Of a stretch of 64,000 nucleotides of DNA, positions 58,743 to 64,000 are shown in pieces; the stretch's first letter is position 1, and every line of letters starts with the position of its first letter. The stretch covers positions 1-64,000 of the forward strand of contig SVLD01000001.1 of the NCBI GenBank assembly GCA_015068125.1, read 5' to 3'. Made by a program: the position numbers and the translations under genes. The stretch comes from Oscillospiraceae bacterium. GTDB taxonomy: Bacteria > Bacillota > Clostridia > Oscillospirales > Oscillospiraceae. The notes beneath the pieces were generated by a model, which saw nothing but the letters and a program-made list of their open reading frames with translations, was not told where the DNA came from and did not search any database.

Positions 58743-59489
58743 ATGAGATTACAGAATAAAGTTGCGGTTATTACCGGCGGCAGCCGTGGCATTGGCTACG
58801 CCACCGCAGAAAAATTCCTGCAGGAGGGCGCTACGGTGGTCATCACTGCCAGCTCCAAGGCTACGGCAGAAAAAGCCGTAAATAAGCTGCTGGAAAGGTA
58901 TCCCAAGGCACGGGTTTCCGGCATCAGCCCGGTGCTGTCGGACTACGAATCCGTTCGGACAGCTTTCCGGGAGGTGGCGGACACCTTCGGTACGATTGAT
59001 ATCCTGGTGAACAACGCCGGCGTTTCCGAAAGCACCCCTCTGGCGGATTACACCGAGGAGCTGTTTGACAAGGTCATGGATCTGAATGTCAAGGGCGTAT
59101 TCAATGCCACCCGGGCGGCAACAGAATACATGGAAAAGCAGGGCAGCGGTGTGATCCTGTCCACTTCCTCCATGGTAAGCCGCTATGCCCAGCCCAGCGG
59201 CTTTGCCTACCCCGCTTCCAAATTCGCCGTCAACGGCATGACCCTCTCCTGGGCCCGGGAGCTGGGCCCCAAGGGCATCCGGGTCAACGCCGTGGCGCCC
59301 GGCATTACGGAAACGGATATGATGAAGGCTGTTCCCCAGGAAGTCATCGAGCCTTTGGTTCGCCAGATCCCTCTGGGAAGGTTGGGTCAGCCCGGGGACA
59401 TCGCCAACGCCTTCGCATTCCTGGCTTCCGATGAAGCGGCTTATATCACCGGCGTGGTGCTCCATGTGGATGGCCTGGCCAGAAGCTGA
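58743..59489 (+). CDS. short-chain dehydrogenase/reductase (FabG-like)
   Basis: 248 residues. Cofactor loop ITGGSRGIGYAT at residues 10-21, NNAGVSE near 90, catalytic Ser in STSSMVS and Tyr-x-x-x-Lys in YPASKF near 155, and PGITETDM near 187. Classic SDR; the substrate is not clear. It is not in a fatty-acid operon, so 3-oxoacyl-ACP reductase is only one option. AAGGAGG 8 bases upstream. Confidence 0.93.
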   Translation: MRLQNKVAVITGGSRGIGYATAEKFLQEGATVVITASSKATAEKAVNKLLERYPKARVSGISPVLSDYESVRTAFREVADTFGTIDILVNNAGVSESTPLADYTEELFDKVMDLNVKGVFNATRAATEYMEKQGSGVILSTSSMVSRYAQPSGFAYPASKFAVNGMTLSWARELGPKGIRVNAVAPGITETDMMKAVPQEVIEPLVRQIPLGRLGQPGDIANAFAFLASDEAAYITGVVLHVDGLARS

Positions 59490-59533
59490 AATTCTTTCCA
59501 AGGATTGAATAATTCTCCCATGGGCGGCAAACA

Positions 59534-59564
59534 ATACCTCCGAAGACCATTATTTAGGAGGTAT
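59534..59564 (+). promoter_or_regulatory. hairpin pairing with the Shine-Dalgarno of the SLH-like gene
   Basis: ATACCTCC (59534-59541) is complementary to GGAGGTAT (59557-59564), which contains the ribosome site of the ATG at 59569. 8-bp stem, 15-base loop, no U run. Confidence 0.6.
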
Positions 59565-59568
59565 CATA

Positions 59569-60786
59569 ATGTTCCCCAAACGAATCGTTTGCCTGCTGGC
59601 GGCGGTGTGCTGCCTGGTAGGCGTTTGCGCCGGCGTATCCGCCCTGGAGGTGGACTGCGATGAGGTTTACTGCTTCAGCGCCGGAGATTTTGTCCAGACA
59701 GACACCCAGGAGGTGCTGACCGGCATCTGCATCACCGGTTTGCCGGATGCCAGCACCGGTACGGTGATGCTGGGCAGCCGTGTGCTGCGAAGCGGCGATA
59801 TCCTTACCGCCGATCAGGTAACCCAGATGACCTTTGCGCCCCTGAAGACCCAGGAGGATCAGACTGCGGTGGTGACTTTTCTGCCCATCTATGAAAATCG
59901 GGTAGCGCCGTCTACCACCATGACCATCGCCATCCGGGGCAAGGAGGACAAAGCCCCCGTTGCGGAGGATTCCGCCATGGAGACTTACAAGAATCTGCCC
60001 AACGAGGGCAAGCTGAAGGTCTCCGACCCGGAGGGTAAAGCACTGACCTATACCGTCACCCGGCAGCCCAAGCGCGGTCAGGTGGAGGTAAGGGAAGACG
60101 GCACATTTGTTTACACCCCCAAGAAGAATAAGGTTGGCGTGGATTCCTTCGTGTATACCGCCACCGATCCTGCCGGCAATGTTTCCCGGGAGGCCACGGT
60201 GACCATCGAGATTCTCAAGCCCTCTGTTACGACACAGTACACTGATACAGTGGGCTCTGACTGTCGGTTTGCTGCGGAGTGGCTGAAAAACACCGGACTG
60301 TTCGTCGGTGAGCAGATCGGCGGCGAATATTGCTTCCATGAGGACAAGAACGTCAGCCGCGGAGAATTCCTGGCGCTGATGATGAAAACTCTGGGGATTC
60401 CCATGGAGGCCAACAGCGCTGCCATCGGTTACACGGATAATATCCCCAACTGGCTCAAGCCCTATGTGGCAGCGGCGCTGCGCTCCGGGCTGACGGCAGG
60501 GCTGCCCTCTTCGGAAACCGGTGTGTTCGGTGCTTATGAGGCCATTACCGGCGGTGAGGTGGCTGTGATGCTGCAAAACGCCATGGATTTGGCGGTAGTC
60601 ACATCGTCTATGGATGAGGCTCCCAACGATGAGCCTGCCTGGGCGATGACGGCAGTGAGCGCTATGAACCAAAACGGCATTCCCATCACGGCCATGCAGA
60701 TCATGACCCGCGGGGAAATGGCGCAGATTTTGTATCAGGTCAGCAAACTGGCTCAGGACGCGCCGGGGCTGAAAATGTATCAGTAA
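59569..60786 (+). CDS. secreted protein with Ig/cadherin-like domain and SLH-like repeats
   Basis: 405 residues. Signal peptide (KRIVCLLAAVCCLVGVCAGVSA). An N-terminal segment (about 25-125) precedes a cadherin/Ig-like domain (about 130-215: SDPEGKALTYTVTRQPKRGQVEV...YTATDPAGNVSREATVTI). Two to three divergent SLH-like stretches follow (about 225-395: AAEWLKNTGLFVGEQ, VSRGEFLALMMKTLGI, WLKPYVAAALRSGLTAG, MTRGEMAQILYQV), which would hold it to the wall polymer. Role unknown. AGGAGG upstream is partly buried in a hairpin. Confidence 0.83.
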   Translation: MFPKRIVCLLAAVCCLVGVCAGVSALEVDCDEVYCFSAGDFVQTDTQEVLTGICITGLPDASTGTVMLGSRVLRSGDILTADQVTQMTFAPLKTQEDQTAVVTFLPIYENRVAPSTTMTIAIRGKEDKAPVAEDSAMETYKNLPNEGKLKVSDPEGKALTYTVTRQPKRGQVEVREDGTFVYTPKKNKVGVDSFVYTATDPAGNVSREATVTIEILKPSVTTQYTDTVGSDCRFAAEWLKNTGLFVGEQIGGEYCFHEDKNVSRGEFLALMMKTLGIPMEANSAAIGYTDNIPNWLKPYVAAALRSGLTAGLPSSETGVFGAYEAITGGEVAVMLQNAMDLAVVTSSMDEAPNDEPAWAMTAVSAMNQNGIPITAMQIMTRGEMAQILYQVSKLAQDAPGLKMYQ

Positions 60787-60795
60787 AATACCAAC

Positions 60796-60821
60796 CGGCC
60801 TGCCGTTACCACGGCAGGCCG
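60796..60821 (+). terminator. hairpin after the SLH-like gene
   Basis: Perfect 11-bp CGGCCTGCCGT/ACGGCAGGCCG stem, loop TACC; the tail has no strong U run. Confidence 0.6.
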
Positions 60822-60857
60822 AAATGCGTTTATAGGGTGACCTTGCAGAAAAAACCA

Positions 60858-60886
60858 TTGACCGCAACGGGAAAACAATGTATAAT
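60858..60886 (+). promoter_or_regulatory. consensus sigma-A promoter of the MoxR operon
   Basis: TTGACC, 17 bases, TATAAT, 31 bases before the ATG at 60918. Confidence 0.9.
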
Positions 60887-60917
60887 AAAAGTAATATAAA
60901 ACCTAGGAGGAATGTCT

Positions 60918-61871
60918 ATGGAAAACCAGGAAATTCAGATCAACGAAGTGGCGCAAAAGATTTTAGGGCAGGTGCGCCGTGTGATCGTCGGTAAGGACCA
61001 GCAGCTTTTGTGGGTGCTGGCGGCTATGCTTTCCGGTGGCCATATTTTGCTGGAGGACATTCCCGGCGTTGGCAAGACCACCATGGCGGTGGCATTTTCG
61101 AAGGTCATGGGTCTGCAGTGCAACCGCGTGCAGTTTACGCCGGATGTGCTGCCCTCGGATGTGACGGGCTATTCCATTTTGGATCAGTCCACCGGCAAGA
61201 TGGTTTATCAGCCCGGCGCGGTGCTGTGCAATCTGTTTCTGGCGGACGAGCTGAACCGAGCCACTTCCCGTACCCAGTCCGCCCTGCTGGAAGCCATGGA
61301 AGAAGGACAGGTCACTGTGGACGGCATTATCCATAAGATCCCCACCCCCTTTATCGTTCTGGCTACCCAGAACCCCACCGGCGCTGCCGGTACGCAGCTT
61401 CTGCCGGACAGCCAGATGGACCGCTTCTCCATGCGCATGACCCTGGGGTATCCCAGTGTGGCGGATGAAGCCCAGATGGTTCTCAGCCGCCAGGGAAGAA
61501 AACCCATGGAGGAGCTGGAGCCGGTGCTGGATGCCGAAGGCCTGACTGCTCTGCAGGAGGAAGTGGCTAAGACTTACATCAACGAACAGGTAGTCAATTA
61601 TGTGGTATCGCTGATCGATGCCACCCGAAAGAATATGTATATACTGCGTGGCGCAAGTCCCCGTGCTACGCTGACGGTAACCGCCATGGCAAAGGCCGTG
61701 GCACGGCTCCGGGGAAATGATTATGTGACGCCCAAGGATGTGCAGGAGGTATTTGTGCGGACGGTGGCGCACCGTCTGCTGCTGTCTCCCAAGGCGGAGG
61801 CCGCCGGCATGAGCCCCTATCAGATCCTGGGCAAAATACTGGAAACCGTGCCTGCCCCCAGAATCCGGTAA
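60918..61871 (+). CDS. MoxR-family AAA+ ATPase
   Basis: 317 residues from the ATG at 60918 (AGGAGG 7 bases upstream; an ATG two codons earlier is too close). Walker A EDIPGVGKTTMAV near residue 46, Walker B FLADELNRATSRTQSALLEAME near 110, sensor 1 VLATQNPTGAAGT, and the lid domain near 230-310. MoxR ATPases act as chaperones that mature or remodel partner complexes, typically with DUF58 and transglutaminase partners, both encoded next. Confidence 0.94.
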   Translation: MENQEIQINEVAQKILGQVRRVIVGKDQQLLWVLAAMLSGGHILLEDIPGVGKTTMAVAFSKVMGLQCNRVQFTPDVLPSDVTGYSILDQSTGKMVYQPGAVLCNLFLADELNRATSRTQSALLEAMEEGQVTVDGIIHKIPTPFIVLATQNPTGAAGTQLLPDSQMDRFSMRMTLGYPSVADEAQMVLSRQGRKPMEELEPVLDAEGLTALQEEVAKTYINEQVVNYVVSLIDATRKNMYILRGASPRATLTVTAMAKAVARLRGNDYVTPKDVQEVFVRTVAHRLLLSPKAEAAGMSPYQILGKILETVPAPRIR

Positions 61872-61875
61872 GATT

Positions 61876-62799
61876 ATGCTGAGGCGGTGGTTATTGTACC
61901 TGCTGACGGTAACGCTGTGCGTGATCTTTTACTTTGCGTACCTGCAGTGGATGTCCTGGCTTTTACTGGTGGGCATATTGTGCCTGCCTGCCGCCGGACT
62001 GCTGCTGAGCCTGCCGGCTATGCTCTCTGCCAGGGTGTATGCATCCTGCGCGCTGCCGGTGGCTTTGGAAGAAAAAGAACCCCTTACCCTGAAAACGGTG
62101 TGCCTTTTGCCGGCACCCCCTGTCAGGGGCAGGATCCGCGTTCACAGAGTTACCACAGGTCAGGTGTGGAAATTGAAACCCGGCAAGGATCTTCCGTCGG
62201 AGAATTGCGGACAGCTGGTCTGTCGGCCGGAGCGAATTAAAATTTATGATTATCTGGGGCTGTTTTACATCCGGCAAAAACGATGCGAACCGTTGTCGGT
62301 GGTGATTCTGCCCAAGGCGCTGCAAATTCAGCACCTTCCGGATCTGGAGCGGCAGCTGGCCCAGTCCTGGCGGCCCAAGCCCGGCGGCGGATTTGCGGAA
62401 AACCATGAGCTGCGGCTGTACCGCCCCGGCGACAGCCTGAATCAGATTCACTGGAAGATGTCCGCGAAAACCGGAAAATACATTATCCGGGAGGCTATGA
62501 TCCCCATGGCCAGCCGGATCGCCCTGGTGATGATGCTTCAGGGAACACCTGAGGAGCTGGACAGAAAATTCGGTCGTTTGTTGTGGATGGGTCAGCATTT
62601 GCTGAGCAAGGAACTGCGGCACGAATGGTTTGTGATGACAGGGGAAGGCTTGAAGCAATTGCCTGTGGGCGATGAGCAGGAGCTGATGAAAGCCATGCAT
62701 ACGCTGCTTTCCCAGCCTCCGGCGGAAGAAAACGCGTCCTGGCCCAATCTGCCTGCTTTGTGGCAGTATCGGATCGGAGGTGAGCCGGATGAAGTTTGA
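61876..62799 (+). CDS. DUF58-domain membrane-linked protein
   Basis: 307 residues. Two N-terminal hydrophobic segments (about 4-50), then the DUF58 core with LRLYRPGDSLNQIHWKMSAKTGKYIIREAM near residue 180 (RxYxxGDxxxxIxW). Partner of MoxR; the family has a von-Willebrand-A-like region thought to bind metal or protein. Starts 4 bases after MoxR and overlaps the next gene by 11 bases. Confidence 0.91.
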   Translation: MLRRWLLYLLTVTLCVIFYFAYLQWMSWLLLVGILCLPAAGLLLSLPAMLSARVYASCALPVALEEKEPLTLKTVCLLPAPPVRGRIRVHRVTTGQVWKLKPGKDLPSENCGQLVCRPERIKIYDYLGLFYIRQKRCEPLSVVILPKALQIQHLPDLERQLAQSWRPKPGGGFAENHELRLYRPGDSLNQIHWKMSAKTGKYIIREAMIPMASRIALVMMLQGTPEELDRKFGRLLWMGQHLLSKELRHEWFVMTGEGLKQLPVGDEQELMKAMHTLLSQPPAEENASWPNLPALWQYRIGGEPDEV

Positions 62800-64000
62800 G
62801 AAACATCTGTCCCGGCTCTTTGCCGTACTGATGGCATTTACCCTGGGCTATGCCGCCGCTGCCTGTGTGGCCACCGGCTTTGACCTGGATGTGGACATGC
62901 AGGTTTTGGCGGGCAACTGCCTGATTTTGGCGGTGGTGGCGTCCTTTGCGGTGTCCCGCTGGTGGACGAATCTGATATTCTTTGCCGGACTTCTGGTGCT
63001 GGGTAACCATTGGTGGTTTGCCGGGGATTTGGAGAAGTCTGTGGAAGGACTGCTGTATGAGATCTCCCGGCATTATGATGCGGCCTATGGCTGGGGTATC
63101 TTGTATTGGAGTTCCAAAGAACCCGGCAGTGTGGCCCTAGAGATGGCGCTGTGTCTGTTGGTGACACCTGCCATCTGGCTGGGAACCTTTACAATCATGA
63201 ACCGGGCGTCGGCGGTGTTTGCACTGATTTGCAGCGCTATCCCCTTGGGCGTGTGTCTGGTGGTTACCACCACTGTGCCCTCTGTGGGCTGGCTGCTGCT
63301 GCTGTTTGCCGCCGCACTGCTGTTGATGCTGACGCAAACGGTGCGGCGCAGGGATGAAAAGGACGGAAACCGGCTTTTGGCGATTATGCTGATCCCGGCT
63401 GTACTGTGCGCGGCGCTGCTGCTCTGGGCAGTGCCCCAGGATGGCTATGCGCCGCAAATGTCTACGCCCAGTTGGATGCTGAATCTCCTGGAGGGGAAAG
63501 GCCCCTTTGGAATCAGCGGCAGCGGTATCGGTATTTTGGAGGCGGACAGATTTCAGCTATCTGCCCTGGGACCGAAAGACCTGTCCCGGCAGGCGGTTAT
63601 GCGGGTTCACGCGGAAACGCAGGGGCTGATGTACCTGCGGGGACAGAGCTACGATCATTATGACGGTACGATCTGGGCGATTTCTACGGTGGATACCACC
63701 AAGGATGCCTACTGGCCTACGGAAAACATGACGGAACTGGGTTCTGTGCGTGTTTACACGGAAAAAGTCGAAACTCTCCGTTTTCTGCCCTATTATCCTC
63801 GGGGCACCGGTTGGCGGGAGGATATGGTCTACGGCAGAGTCCATGGTATGCCTGTAAAGACCTATATCTATAACCGCCAGAGCGCCGGCGCGGGTTCGCT
63901 GGCAGTGGAGGTAGATCCTTCGGATGAGCTGGTGATTCAGTGCCTGCAGCTGCCGGGGCAGACCCGGCTGGAGGCCGGAGAAATCCTGCAGTCGCTGAAT
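62789..64000 (+). CDS. TgpA-like transglutaminase-family membrane protein (5' part)
   Basis: 404 codons are present and the gene continues beyond the window. Start at the ATG at 62789 with GGAGGTGA upstream. Six or so membrane helices (to about residue 220) are followed by an extracytoplasmic region (LYLRGQSYDHYDGTIWAIS...RFLPYYPRG) typical of the DUF3488/transglutaminase-like proteins that follow MoxR-DUF58. The catalytic Cys-His-Asp domain would lie outside the window, so the call rests on context and layout. Confidence 0.8.
   Translation, partial: MKFEKHLSRLFAVLMAFTLGYAAAACVATGFDLDVDMQVLAGNCLILAVVASFAVSRWWTNLIFFAGLLVLGNHWWFAGDLEKSVEGLLYEISRHYDAAYGWGILYWSSKEPGSVALEMALCLLVTPAIWLGTFTIMNRASAVFALICSAIPLGVCLVVTTTVPSVGWLLLLFAAALLLMLTQTVRRRDEKDGNRLLAIMLIPAVLCAALLLWAVPQDGYAPQMSTPSWMLNLLEGKGPFGISGSGIGILEADRFQLSALGPKDLSRQAVMRVHAETQGLMYLRGQSYDHYDGTIWAISTVDTTKDAYWPTENMTELGSVRVYTEKVETLRFLPYYPRGTGWREDMVYGRVHGMPVKTYIYNRQSAGAGSLAVEVDPSDELVIQCLQLPGQTRLEAGEILQSLN

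Overview
The window is chromosomal DNA from a moderately G+C-rich, spore-lineage Firmicute of the gut Clostridia (Oscillospiraceae/Ruminococcaceae-like). Signs of this are the strong AGGAGG ribosome sites, TTGACA-17-TATAAT promoters, a T-box in front of ileS, a Spo0A-type regulator, DivIVA/SepF, Hfq next to miaA/mutL, a LytR-CpsA-Psr protein, DUF1540/DUF6472 mini-proteins, and many short palindromic intergenic repeats. No rRNA, prophage or CRISPR array was seen. An IS30-type transposase tail sits at the left edge, and a transglutaminase-type gene runs off the right edge.

Layout. 1-4.7 kb: IS30 remnant, GPH sugar symporter, metY, nitroreductase, 5'-3' exonuclease. 4.7-8.6 kb: a tight plus-strand operon of an HD dGTPase-like enzyme, two tandem NrnA-type DHH phosphoesterases and SurE. 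8.7-17.3 kb: a minus-strand operon of an RDD membrane protein, a CUT1-type ABC importer (ATPase, two permeases, binding lipoprotein), a lipoprotein with a complete staphylococcal-nuclease-type domain, and a multidomain lipoprotein. A separate secreted protein (17.5-19.2 kb) has the same domains in a different order. 19.4-22.6 kb: a sorbose-phosphate-reductase-like dehydrogenase, an array of hairpins, a HAD/four-helix-bundle cassette, tRNA-Tyr, a tRNA-Thr fragment and tRNA-Thr. 22.7-27.7 kb: the division cluster yggS-sepF-divIVA plus T-box-controlled ileS. 27.9-36.2 kb: miaB, mutS, a CPBP protease, mutL, a small zinc-ribbon membrane protein, miaA, hfq.

36.4-44.7 kb: a membrane-anchored parvulin with an apparently nested domain duplication, an amidase, DUF1540, an HtrA protease broken by a one-base shift at a C6 run, and a run of housekeeping and unknown genes starting with a membrane XRE regulator. 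44.8-49.2 kb (minus): BlaI-type regulator, LCP protein, Spo0A homologue, CBS pair, and lysA with a hairpin terminator in its leader. 49.5-53 kb (plus): HlyIII, COG2426, HIT, M14 carboxypeptidase, psuG. 53-60.8 kb: a divergent SGNH lipoprotein/LysR pair, DUF2284, a low-molecular-weight phosphatase, an AT-rich islet of two small orphan genes, GNAT/GNAT/ASCH, SDR, and an SLH-like secreted protein. 60.9-64 kb: MoxR-DUF58-transglutaminase operon.

The strongest candidate for something undescribed is the 8.7-19.2 kb surface locus. An extracellular nuclease lipoprotein appears to be co-transcribed with a carbohydrate-type ABC importer and with shuffled adhesin-like domains, which suggests capture, cutting and uptake of extracellular nucleic acid. 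This is inference. Other items worth testing are the HtrA C6 frameshift, the lysA leader attenuator, two hairpins that pair with Shine-Dalgarno sequences, the HAD protein lacking its second catalytic Asp, the nested parvulin, and the duplicated tRNA-Thr 3' end.
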